Assembly (NCBI GenBank): GCA_007693785.1
Contig: RECY01000031.1
Location: 1-34,943 of the forward strand
Origin: Phycisphaerales bacterium
GTDB lineage: Bacteria; Planctomycetota; Phycisphaerae; Phycisphaerales; UBA1924
DNA: 34,943 nucleotides
Direction: 5' to 3'
The translations under genes and the position numbers were made by a program. This document shows positions 22,565 through 29,234 of the stretch, piece after piece; positions within the stretch are counted from its first letter, which is position 1; each line of letters opens with the position of its first letter. Under the pieces are notes generated by a model. The model made no database searches. It was given only the letters and a program-made list of their open reading frames with translations, and was not told where the DNA came from.

Positions 22565-23428
22565 ATGCCAACGCGCCCGAGCACGCCGAGCCCGTGGAAA
22601 GCCGCCCGCGACTATAACCGGGGCCTGACGCCCCCGGTGCGGTGGCTCCACGCGATCGCCGCCGCCCTGCGCACGGCGCTCGCGCCCGCCCTCGGCTGGC
22701 TCAACACCCCCGGTCAACGCTTCTGGCGATGGCCGATCCTGCTCGGGACGCTCGGCGTGCTCATCCTCTGGCAATACGACGCTGCCGTCGCCGAGTGGGC
22801 GAGAAACCTCCGCCTCGGCGGCGATTTCCGGCGAGAGCTCGAAGCCCTCCAACAGTTCGGCGGCCTCGGCTCGCTCGTGCTCGTCGCCGTCCTGGTCTGG
22901 ACGCTCACCCCCGCCAACCGGCGACGCCTCGCCGACCTCGCCGCCGCCGCCGCCGCGACCGGGCTCGCGACCTACATCGGCAAGATCCTAATCGGGCGCC
23001 CGCGCCCGAGGATGCACGAAACCTATGACGCCGGCGTCATCCTCGCCCCCACCGGCGTCCACCCCTTCCCCCCGCCCCTCGGCCCTCGCCACGCCTGGGA
23101 GTTTTGGCAACCCATCGGCAGTGACTTCTGGTCATTCCCCAGCAGCCATACCTCCGCAGCGGTCGCCCTCGCGGTCTTCCTCGCCGTCCTCTACCCCCGG
23201 GCCCGATGGGTCTGGATCACGCTGGTCGCGGTCGTCGCGCTGGCTCGCGTCCTCTTCGGCGCCCACTACCCGAGCGACGTCGTCGCCGGGGCGGCCCTCG
23301 GCGTCATCGTCGCGGTTCCGATCGTGACAAGCCGAGTTGCCAGCCGACGCTTCCCGGGGCGGCCCCCGCCGAATCGCCCTGACAACCGCGAGCCAAGGGG
23401 TCGTCACCCCGAGACACCGACGCTATGA
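22565..23428 (+). CDS. PAP2-family membrane phosphatase
   Basis: A 287-residue membrane protein of the PAP2/undecaprenyl-pyrophosphate phosphatase superfamily. The three phosphatase motifs are present: KILIGRPRPR, FPSSHTSAA, and ARVLFGAHYPSD (catalytic His in GAHYPSD). These enzymes release phosphate from lipid phosphates such as phosphatidic acid or undecaprenyl pyrophosphate at the outer face of the inner membrane. AAGGAG lies 4 nt before ATG 22565, which fixes the start. The gene is divergent from the ArnT-like glycosyltransferase, which would also use a polyprenyl lipid, so a link through lipid carrier recycling is possible. The tail of about 35 residues is Pro/Arg-rich and hydrophilic. 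Confidence 0.9.
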   Translation: MPTRPSTPSPWKAARDYNRGLTPPVRWLHAIAAALRTALAPALGWLNTPGQRFWRWPILLGTLGVLILWQYDAAVAEWARNLRLGGDFRRELEALQQFGGLGSLVLVAVLVWTLTPANRRRLADLAAAAAATGLATYIGKILIGRPRPRMHETYDAGVILAPTGVHPFPPPLGPRHAWEFWQPIGSDFWSFPSSHTSAAVALAVFLAVLYPRARWVWITLVAVVALARVLFGAHYPSDVVAGAALGVIVAVPIVTSRVASRRFPGRPPPNRPDNREPRGRHPETPTL

Positions 23429-23429
23429 T
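23401..23429 (+). promoter_or_regulatory. Promoter of tRNA-Ser
   Basis: TCGTCA at 23401-23406 and TATGAT at 23424-23429 are separated by exactly 17 bp and lie 38 nt before the tRNA-Ser gene, inside the 3' end of the PAP2 gene. Confidence 0.5.
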
Positions 23430-23467
23430 GCGGCAACCCGCAGCCACCCGGCTGCACCGACACGCTT

Positions 23468-23554
23468 GGAGAGGTGGCAGAGCGGTTGAACGCGCCGGTT
23501 TCGAAAACCGGTTGGGCCTTCGGGTCCACGGGGGTTCGAATCCCCCCCTCTCCG
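23468..23554 (+). tRNA. tRNA-Ser (anticodon CGA)
   Basis: An 87-nt class II tRNA. The acceptor stem is GGAGAGG/CCTCTCC with discriminator G; the anticodon stem CCGGT/ACCGG encloses loop TTCGAAA (anticodon CGA). A long variable arm precedes the T-arm GGGGG-TTCGAAT-CCCCC. CCA is not encoded. The CGA anticodon reads UCG codons, frequent in this GC-rich genome. Confidence 0.96.
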
Positions 23555-23891
23555 CTTGCGCGGGAGACTCTCTTTGTTAGGGTCTTCCGTTTTTTTGTTT
23601 CGGGCGTTTTTCTCGCGATTTCTCGCGATTTTCGCGGGTCACCGGGGGTTCGAATCCGAACATGCCGTCCGGAGAGCGTCCGGTGTCGCGAGGATCCCGC
23701 GAGCGTCTCTCGGGGCCCATTTCGGTGGTGTGGAATTTCGGGGTCGGCGGCGTTCCCGGGCCGGACACCGAGAAAGCCCGAAACGACATCGACCGCTCCC
23801 GCCCGGCCGCGATGCGTTGGTCCTCACGCGGCATCGATGTGCGGATGGTGTCTTTGCGAATGAGCAGGTGCGAATGAGCAGGCCCCGCGAT
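23555..23891. other. Non-coding stretch between tRNA-Ser and the recombinase
   Basis: No gene is supported. It holds a T-run at 23590-23596 after the tRNA (possible transcript end), a tandem 10-bp repeat TCTCGCGATT at 23611-23630, the tRNA T-arm copy at 23635-23657, and a near-duplicate octamer GAGCAGGTGC/GAGCAGG around 23862-23882. The rest shows nothing recognisable. Confidence 0.6.
23635..23657 (+). repeat. Partial duplicate of the tRNA-Ser T-arm, candidate attachment-site scar
   Basis: These 23 bases match tRNA-Ser positions 23521-23543 except for two adjacent bases (CA replaced by AC). The match covers the variable-arm end and T-arm and stops at the T-stem, 114 bp downstream of the original. 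Such copies of tRNA 3' segments are typical of integration sites. Confidence 0.75.
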
Positions 23892-25739
23892 TCAGACGCC
23901 GAGGGCTTGGGCCTGGCGTGACCACTCGAGGTCCCGGGCGGTGCGCTGGAGATCGGCGAGTGTCGTGCTCGAACTGAGCGTGCCGGTGAAGACGGCGCGG
24001 AGGACCGCGGGACTGAGTTGCGTCAGAGGGAGCATCGCGTGGAGGCGCGAGGGCGCGACGCCGGCGCGCTGCGCGACCGCGTCGATGGTGGCGCCGGGCT
24101 CGAGCAGGTCGCGTCGCCACGCGTACGCGAGACCGATCGCGCGGACGAGGTGGTCCTGAGGCATCGGGCGACCGTCGGGCGCGAGCATGGTCAGTAGGTC
24201 GTGGCCGTCGGGGCTCAGGAGCACGCGGCGGCCGTCGTGGCGTTTGATCTGGACGCGGAGGGTCAGGACCAATCGCGGGCCGCGGTCGTCGAGCTCGGGC
24301 GTGAAGGGGCACACGGGGACCTGAGCTGTCGCGCCGCGTGCCCGCGTGCTGGGATTGGAACTAGAACTGGGGCTGGGGCTGGGGCTGGACCCCGACGCTG
24401 TCTCGCGCACCGCTTCGATGCACGCGGCGATCCGGTCGCGGGCCAGCTCGATGCTGATCTGGTCGGGCGCGATGACGACGCGGTGGATCACCTCGCGGAC
24501 CCAGCGGTCGCGGGCTTGGGGCTCCTGGCTGTGCAGGTCGGCGCTGTGCTCGCGGTGCAGATGCCCGAGCACCACCGCCCGGACCAGCTCGTCGATCTGC
24601 GCCGCGCTGATCGATTTGATCGGGCAGGTCTTGTACCCCTGCTTCACGGCTTTCTGGCTGACGTAGTAGCGGACGATGCGGCGGGCGTCCTCGCCGAGGG
24701 CGCGACACACGTCCGCCCGCTTCGAGACTGGGCGCTGGACCGAGCCCGGGCTCATGGCGTGCCCCTCCAAGGTGCGGAGCTTGCCCTTGAGCAGGTGCGT
24801 GTGCGTCCAGACCCGGCGGGATGCGCGCTCGGCCGTGCGCATCTCGGCGTGCACTCGGTCCCAGGTCGCCCGGTCGATGATCGGCTCGTGGCGGCCCTCG
24901 TGGACCTCGGTCTGCTTGGGTACGCCGCGGATGTTTCGGCCGCGGGTGTGGGCGATCTTGCCGATGTAGACCGGGTTGGTCAGGACGCGGTGGATGAAGG
25001 CGGCGTTGAGCGGGCGCCCGCCGTGCGTAACGCCGCGGCTGCTGGTCCATTTCTTGGTCGTGCGGCCCTCGGCGTTGAGCCGGGCCGCCAGCTCGACCGG
25101 GGAGGCGCGTTCGAGGTAGCCGCGGAAGATCGCGCGGACCAGCTCGGCCTCGGGCTCGATGACGCGGAGGACGCGGTCGCCCGTCGAAAAGCCCGGGTCG
25201 CCCTCGCGCGGGAGGCGGTAGCCCAGGGGTGGCTGGCCGCAGACCCAGACGCCCTTTCGCTTGGTGGCGGCGATCTTGTCGCGGATGCGCTCGCCGGTGA
25301 CCTCGCGCTCGAACTGGGCGAAGGAGAGGAGCATGTTGAGCGTGAGGCGGCCCATGGAGGTCGTGGTGTTGAACTGCTGGGTGACCGAGACGAACGAGAC
25401 GCCGCGCTCGTCGAAGGTCTGCATGAGCCGGGCGAAGTCGGCCAGCGACCGCGAGAGGCGGTCGACCTTGTAGACGACCACCACGTCGACGCGGCGTTTG
25501 CTGATGTCGGCGAGCAGCCGCTGGAGCCCGGGGCGGTCGGTCGAGCCGCCGGAGTACCCGCCGTCGTCGTAGGGCGTGGTGATGGCGGTCCAGCCCTGGT
25601 GCTTCTGGCTTTTGATGTAGTCGAGGCCGGCCTCGCGCTGGGCGTCGAGGGAGTTGAAGGCCTGGTCGAGGCCTTCCTCGCTGGACTTGCGCGTGTAGAC
25701 GGCGCAGCGGAGGGTTGGTGTGGGGGTCGGCGTGGTCAT
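23892..25739 (-). CDS. Large serine recombinase
   Basis: A 615-residue site-specific recombinase. The N-terminal resolvase domain has catalytic S19 in VYTRKSSEEG, the YKVDRLSRSLADFARL arginine segment and the EREVTGERIRDKI helix leading to the recombinase domain (PPLGYRLP, NAAFIHRVLTNPVYIGK). The usual zinc-ribbon position reads LLKGKLRTLEGHAMSPG and lacks the C-x2-C knuckle, as in some planctomycete and alphaproteobacterial relatives. A Ser/Pro linker follows (about residues 460-480, encoded partly by a GGGGCT hexamer repeat), then a C-terminal helix-turn-helix-like part (ATIDAVAQRAGVAPSRLHAML). The start at ATG 25739 overlaps the DUF2924 stop in ATGA. It probably drives integration and excision of the surrounding element. 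Confidence 0.93.
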   Translation of the reverse strand: MTTPTPTPTLRCAVYTRKSSEEGLDQAFNSLDAQREAGLDYIKSQKHQGWTAITTPYDDGGYSGGSTDRPGLQRLLADISKRRVDVVVVYKVDRLSRSLADFARLMQTFDERGVSFVSVTQQFNTTTSMGRLTLNMLLSFAQFEREVTGERIRDKIAATKRKGVWVCGQPPLGYRLPREGDPGFSTGDRVLRVIEPEAELVRAIFRGYLERASPVELAARLNAEGRTTKKWTSSRGVTHGGRPLNAAFIHRVLTNPVYIGKIAHTRGRNIRGVPKQTEVHEGRHEPIIDRATWDRVHAEMRTAERASRRVWTHTHLLKGKLRTLEGHAMSPGSVQRPVSKRADVCRALGEDARRIVRYYVSQKAVKQGYKTCPIKSISAAQIDELVRAVVLGHLHREHSADLHSQEPQARDRWVREVIHRVVIAPDQISIELARDRIAACIEAVRETASGSSPSPSPSSSSNPSTRARGATAQVPVCPFTPELDDRGPRLVLTLRVQIKRHDGRRVLLSPDGHDLLTMLAPDGRPMPQDHLVRAIGLAYAWRRDLLEPGATIDAVAQRAGVAPSRLHAMLPLTQLSPAVLRAVFTGTLSSSTTLADLQRTARDLEWSRQAQALGV

Positions 25740-26365
25740 GCGCGATCCGAGGTGTTCTTCGAGGGCGTGCGGACGGTGAGGCCGAAGAAGCGCGGGCCGG
25801 ACCAGCGTGTGCCGGTGATCTCTCGGGCGATCTCGCTGAGTGTGGCGTAGGTGCGGTCGCGGTAGGCGAAGCCGCGGCCGGGCCCGAGGGCGTGGACCTC
25901 GTGGCGCTGGCCGTGCCATGTGCGGGTGAGCCGGGCGCCGGGCGGGAGATCGGGGCCCGGGACGCGGTTGGTGGACGCGGTGCCGCGGGGGCGGCGTTTG
26001 GGTGTTGGGGGTGCTGAGGATGCGGGTGGCGTCGAGGCGTGTTGATCGCCGTCGTCGAGGCTGCGGACCACGCTCTTGCTCGCGGCACGGATCGCGCGAT
26101 GGAGTTGGCGGCGTATCTGGGCGTCGAGGCCGCCATGGCGGCGCTCCTGCGTGCGCCAGGCGAGTTCGCGGATCAGCAGGCGCTTGGCGGCGGGCGCCGC
26201 GGCACGGCCCATGTGCGCCGACCAGAGCGCGCGGAGGTCCGCGATCGGCATTACGGGGAGTGTGTCGAGGGAAACGGGGATCGGTGGGCGCGAGCCGCGG
26301 AGTGGCGGGATCGGGGCTGGGGCTGGGGGCGTGATGGCGGATGGTGTGGTGGGCGCTGGATCCAT
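25736..26365 (-). CDS. DUF2924 protein, recombinase companion
   Basis: A 209-residue protein ending in the DUF2924 signature: GARLTRTWHGQRHEVHAL, then YRDRTYATLSEIAREITG and TRWSGPRFFGL. The middle part LRALWSAHMGRAAAPAAKRLLIRELAWRTQE is the conserved N-terminal helix region. The first 40 residues are Pro/Ala/Thr-rich and partly encoded by GGGGCT repeats. Start ATG 26365 has AGGAG upstream. It overlaps the recombinase gene by 4 nt (ATGA), so the two are translationally coupled. DUF2924 genes commonly sit beside serine recombinases; a role as recombination directionality factor or DNA-binding accessory is plausible but unproven. Confidence 0.9.
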   Translation of the reverse strand: MDPAPTTPSAITPPAPAPIPPLRGSRPPIPVSLDTLPVMPIADLRALWSAHMGRAAAPAAKRLLIRELAWRTQERRHGGLDAQIRRQLHRAIRAASKSVVRSLDDGDQHASTPPASSAPPTPKRRPRGTASTNRVPGPDLPPGARLTRTWHGQRHEVHALGPGRGFAYRDRTYATLSEIAREITGTRWSGPRFFGLTVRTPSKNTSDRA

Positions 26366-26506
26366 GATCGGGTGCTCCTGGTCAGAGTGGCGGCGAGCGC
26401 ACGCACACTGAGCCATGAAACGGCGAACGGATCCAGCGGAATCTCGGAAAACAACCGGGTTTCTCGAGCGGTTTCGGCGTATGCACGCGGTGCGCCGCCG
26501 TGGTTT

Positions 26507-26522
26507 CAAGGACATGTCCTTG
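26507..26522. promoter_or_regulatory. Perfect 16-bp palindrome in the divergent control region
   Basis: CAAGGACATGTCCTTG is an exact palindrome, lying in the 295-bp gap between the divergent DUF2924-recombinase and DUF6900-HARE genes. This is the position and size of a dimeric repressor operator. The binder is unknown. Confidence 0.55.
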
Positions 26523-26660
26523 GTATGCCGCGGAGTCTCGAAAACATCTGGAATTCAAGGCGGAATCGGCTTCCCTTGGGCGCGGTGTCATGGCTGAATA
26601 CGTGACACGCGGGGCGGATCCTCCCGGCCCCGTCCAACGCCAACCAGTACGGAGTCGCCC

Positions 26661-26906
26661 ATGAGCACCACCCCCACCACACGCGAGAACACGATCAATC
26701 GCATCGCCCGGGAAGCGCTCGGCATCAAGACGCTGGAGACCCGCCACAGCGACGGCCTCGACTTCCACGACATCGCGGTCTGGACGATGAAGGACGCGCT
26801 CGAGCGGGCGTACGAGGCGGGCCGCAAGGCCGCGCCACCCAGCCGAACCAAGTGCCCGACCTGCCACCGGGACATCGAGATCCGACCCATCCCGCCCCTG
26901 ACCTGA
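26661..26906 (+). CDS. DUF6900 small protein
   Basis: An 81-residue protein with the DUF6900-like pattern IAREALGIKTLETRHSDGLD followed by FHDIAVWTMKDALERAYEAG, then a C-terminal CPTC knuckle (only one pair of cysteines in the protein). GGAG lies 8 nt before ATG 26661. DUF6900 proteins are small and of unknown function; they occur on plasmids and mobile elements. It is divergent from the recombinase operon and upstream of the HARE-HTH gene, with a hairpin between them. Confidence 0.8.
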   Translation: MSTTPTTRENTINRIAREALGIKTLETRHSDGLDFHDIAVWTMKDALERAYEAGRKAAPPSRTKCPTCHRDIEIRPIPPLT

Positions 26907-26934
26907 AGCCCGCTCGTTGCGGGCTTCGCTGTTT
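26905..26934 (+). terminator. Hairpin with T-run after the DUF6900 gene
   Basis: A perfect 9-bp stem (26905-26913 and 26919-26927), loop of 5 nt, then GCTGTTTT. It overlaps the DUF6900 stop codon. It may attenuate transcription into the HARE-HTH gene, whose start is 24 nt further on. Confidence 0.6.
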
Positions 26935-26957
26935 TCAGAACCCAAAGGAGTACCGAC

Positions 26958-27554
26958 ATGACCAAGAAGACCACGAAGAAGACGACCACCAAGAAGACCA
27001 GCAGCAAGACGGCCGCGAAGAAGGCCCCGGCCAAGACCACGCGGGCGGTCGCGAAGACCAACGCCAGCGTCGACGCCAACCTCAAGGCGATCGCTGCGGC
27101 CGACCAGGAGAACGCGAAGCAGCGCGACCAGCGGGCCGCCAGCAAAGATGGCATGACCGCGAGCGAGCGGGCGATGGCCGAGTCCGAAGCGGACGCCGCC
27201 AAGATGCTCGAGGCGATCCGAAGCGGCAACCTGGCCGAGGGGATCACGATCCCGCGGTCGACACAGCGCAAGACCAAGAGCGACGCGGCTGGCGGTAAGC
27301 GCCCGAGCGGGCTCGACCTCGCCGCGAAGGTCCTCGCCGAGGCGAACGAGCCGCTGGCCGCCAAGGCGATCGCCGAGCGCGCCGTTGCCGCGGGCTGGAA
27401 GACGAGCGGCCAGACGCCGCACGCCACGCTCTACGCCGCGATGATCCGCGAGATCGCCAAGAAGGGCGACGAGGCACGCTTCAAGAAGGCCGACCGGGGG
27501 ATGTTTGTCGCGGCGGGGTCGAACAGGTCAGGCTCAACGACAGGAACCGCATGA
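26958..27554 (+). CDS. HARE-HTH protein with histone-like lysine tail
   Basis: A 198-residue protein in two parts. Residues 1-35 are almost only Lys, Thr, Ala and Ser (TKKTTKKTTTKKTSSK), like the basic tails of bacterial histone H1-like proteins. Residues about 115-185 match the HARE-HTH winged-helix fold (LDLAAKVLAEANEPLAAKAI, then HATLYAAMIREIAKKGDEAR and FKKADRGMFVA). HARE-HTH occurs in RNA polymerase delta, restriction enzymes and chromatin proteins and is thought to sense or bind modified or distorted DNA. AAAGGAG lies 7 nt before the ATG. It probably binds the element's DNA; regulation or packaging is inferred. Confidence 0.82.
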   Translation: MTKKTTKKTTTKKTSSKTAAKKAPAKTTRAVAKTNASVDANLKAIAAADQENAKQRDQRAASKDGMTASERAMAESEADAAKMLEAIRSGNLAEGITIPRSTQRKTKSDAAGGKRPSGLDLAAKVLAEANEPLAAKAIAERAVAAGWKTSGQTPHATLYAAMIREIAKKGDEARFKKADRGMFVAAGSNRSGSTTGTA

Positions 27555-27710
27555 GACTGCGGGCGGAGCATCGCGCCCATGCCGGGGCGTCGGGGTTCGT
27601 CTTGAATACAGCACACCGGCGATGAGGCACCTCGGACTCGGGGACCTTCTACGAGCCCCGCGACGCCGAGGCCGCCGACGCACCGGGGCCTCTCTCGGTG
27701 CGAGTCCTGG

Positions 27711-27902
27711 AGCACGTTCCCGTCGGTGTTGGCCAGCGCGATCACGTCCGCACGCCAGTTCTGGAGCACGTACACCCGCTCGTCGAGCGTCCCGCTGGCG
27801 GTGGTGTCCCGTTCACGCATGAGCACCTGATCAATGTAGCTCGAACCGCCCCGCCCGCCAAGCCCGGCCGTGTGGTGCAGCCACTGCTCGATCGGGTCGT
27901 CC
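27711..27902 (-). pseudogene. Detached fragment of the RHS core (duplicate of 30465-30655)
   Basis: About 190 bp match 30465-30654 with only eight differences by my count, roughly 96 percent identity. In frame on the minus strand it still encodes EQWLHHTAGLGGRGGSSYID through NWRADVIALANTDGNVL, and then leaves the RHS sequence abruptly. The frame stays open another hundred codons with no recognisable protein. It has the same orientation as the RHS gene and lies beyond its tip and the downstream gene. The flanks (27555-27710 and 27903-27953) hold nothing else recognised. Confidence 0.88.
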
Positions 27903-27953
27903 CTCATTGATGGACGACTGGCCCCACAGCGAACGGTCATGCGTATAGATCAT

Positions 27954-29234
27954 TTACTTACATTGACATCGCACCCAGCCGTCAAACACCTGATTTCTGA
28001 TATGACCAGAGATATCTGCCGAATCCGGGCCTGCTGCGGGCAGGCGAATCACGATCGGAACGAACTGACCGTTCTGAACCATTGGCGCTGTCTGGATATC
28101 GAATCTCTTATCAAAATTGGATAATATTGGCGTGATAGAGACATAGCCAAACAACATGTCAGCAGTCGGCGACGACCACATAGTCTCCGGGCTCATGCCG
28201 CGGGTTTGAGCGCTGACACGGCTCACCCTTGCGTTCCACTCCCCCTGCCCGTCTTCCCGGATGAGCACCTTCAAAAGTCTCGAACTCTTTGACGCTGGCA
28301 CGGCATAAAAGCCGACGACCGCGTCCTCTGGCATCTGCTCGGATGTGAGCAGACCCACCGGGCGTCCCCAACGCTGCCTGACACTGATCGGCTTTCCCGT
28401 CTCAGTATCGAGAATCGCGCCGTTCTCCACAATGGCATACCGCCCACACGTTGACCAGACCGCACGTCTGATGGGCTCCCAGCTCCGCCAAGGCTCGCTA
28501 ATCCAATGCTCGCGGAAGTTGAGCTGGACACGAAACGCGACGTCCTGCCTATCCGCCTCCCAGTCAATCCGGCCGCCGACGACATCTTTGGTGCGTGTGT
28601 CCCACCCGACCCAAGCGCCATTGGGTCCGAGTGAGATCTGAATGATCTCCGGACTGAACTCCGTGATCTGCTCACGGTAAACGTTCATCGCCGACCACGC
28701 GCCACGACCGGTGTTTTGCGGCTGCAAGACGGCCACGTGCTCTCTTGACCCACGGTTCGGCACGAAGTGACGCGGCAACTCCGTCTCGTACACGGGGGGC
28801 ACAACGCTGCCCCGCGGGGCAGCGATCAGCGGCCAAACCGCGAGATGCCTGACGCTAAACTCCCTTCCAGAACCGTCTTCCAATGGCGTGAATATTGTAA
28901 CACTAACATATAAATATGTCCCACTTGAATCCACTCTAAGCCCGAGCCCTCGCACGCCGTTTAACTGAGGGGCAGACCGCACCTCCTCGGCCACATCCTC
29001 TTTCCCAAACTCAAGAAGCTTGCCGGCCGCCCAGGCGCGCACCGAGCCGGAAACCCACTGAAGGGAAGGGCAGCCTACCACGTCCGCGTTTCTATTCAGG
29101 AACCCCGTGCCACAGCGAACCGGCTCGGTATCAGCTCCTGCGAACGCCTTTGTGGCGGATGCCATGATCACAAGCACACAGAATATACCGAAAAAATTGT
29201 ACAACACTATTCTCCTACTATTCCACAATCCCAT
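27954..29234 (-). CDS. Secreted hypothetical protein directly after the RHS tip
   Basis: A 426-residue protein with a signal peptide (LYNFFGIFCVLVIMASATKAFA). The mature part is rich in beta-strand and aromatic residues, with no motif I recognise; patterns such as VGWDTRTKDVVGG, STCGRYAIVENGAILDTETG and MWSSPTADMLFGYV suggest a beta-propeller or similar repeat fold. It overlaps the RHS 3' end by 28 nt from ATG 29234; GTG 29207 or TTG 29204, preceded by AGGAG, are good alternative starts. AT content is higher than in the RHS core and similar to the RHS tip, so the two seem to have arrived together. Position and export would fit an immunity protein for a toxic tip acting outside the cytoplasm, but this is only inference. 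Confidence 0.75.
   Translation of the reverse strand: MGLWNSRRIVLYNFFGIFCVLVIMASATKAFAGADTEPVRCGTGFLNRNADVVGCPSLQWVSGSVRAWAAGKLLEFGKEDVAEEVRSAPQLNGVRGLGLRVDSSGTYLYVSVTIFTPLEDGSGREFSVRHLAVWPLIAAPRGSVVPPVYETELPRHFVPNRGSREHVAVLQPQNTGRGAWSAMNVYREQITEFSPEIIQISLGPNGAWVGWDTRTKDVVGGRIDWEADRQDVAFRVQLNFREHWISEPWRSWEPIRRAVWSTCGRYAIVENGAILDTETGKPISVRQRWGRPVGLLTSEQMPEDAVVGFYAVPASKSSRLLKVLIREDGQGEWNARVSRVSAQTRGMSPETMWSSPTADMLFGYVSITPILSNFDKRFDIQTAPMVQNGQFVPIVIRLPAAGPDSADISGHIRNQVFDGWVRCQCK

Larger units (their letters stand above)
23635..27554. mobile_element. Candidate recombinase-borne integrated element (limits uncertain)
   Basis: A large serine recombinase, its DUF2924 companion, a DUF6900 gene and a HARE-HTH gene lie together directly after a tRNA gene and a partial tRNA copy. 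The combination of recombinase with DUF2924 is a familiar mobile module in bacteria. I could not find a matching right-hand repeat, so the right limit is set only at the last gene of the group. Confidence 0.45.

Noticed and set aside
24366-24392. GGGGCT hexamer repeats in the recombinase gene, also seen near 26312-26330 in the DUF2924 gene, considered as a mobile repeat or regulatory tract
   Set aside because: Both lie in frame and encode Ser/Pro or Pro/Ala linkers, so coding low complexity explains them.
24201-25850. 549-codon plus-strand open frame opposite the recombinase
   Set aside because: Antisense shadow; the minus strand has the full serine recombinase catalytic domain.
27431-27940. 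Intact 169-residue gene containing the RHS fragment
   Set aside because: Only 64 residues match RHS, the N- and C-terminal parts are unlike any protein, there is no ribosome binding site, and its end overlaps the HARE-HTH gene on the other strand.
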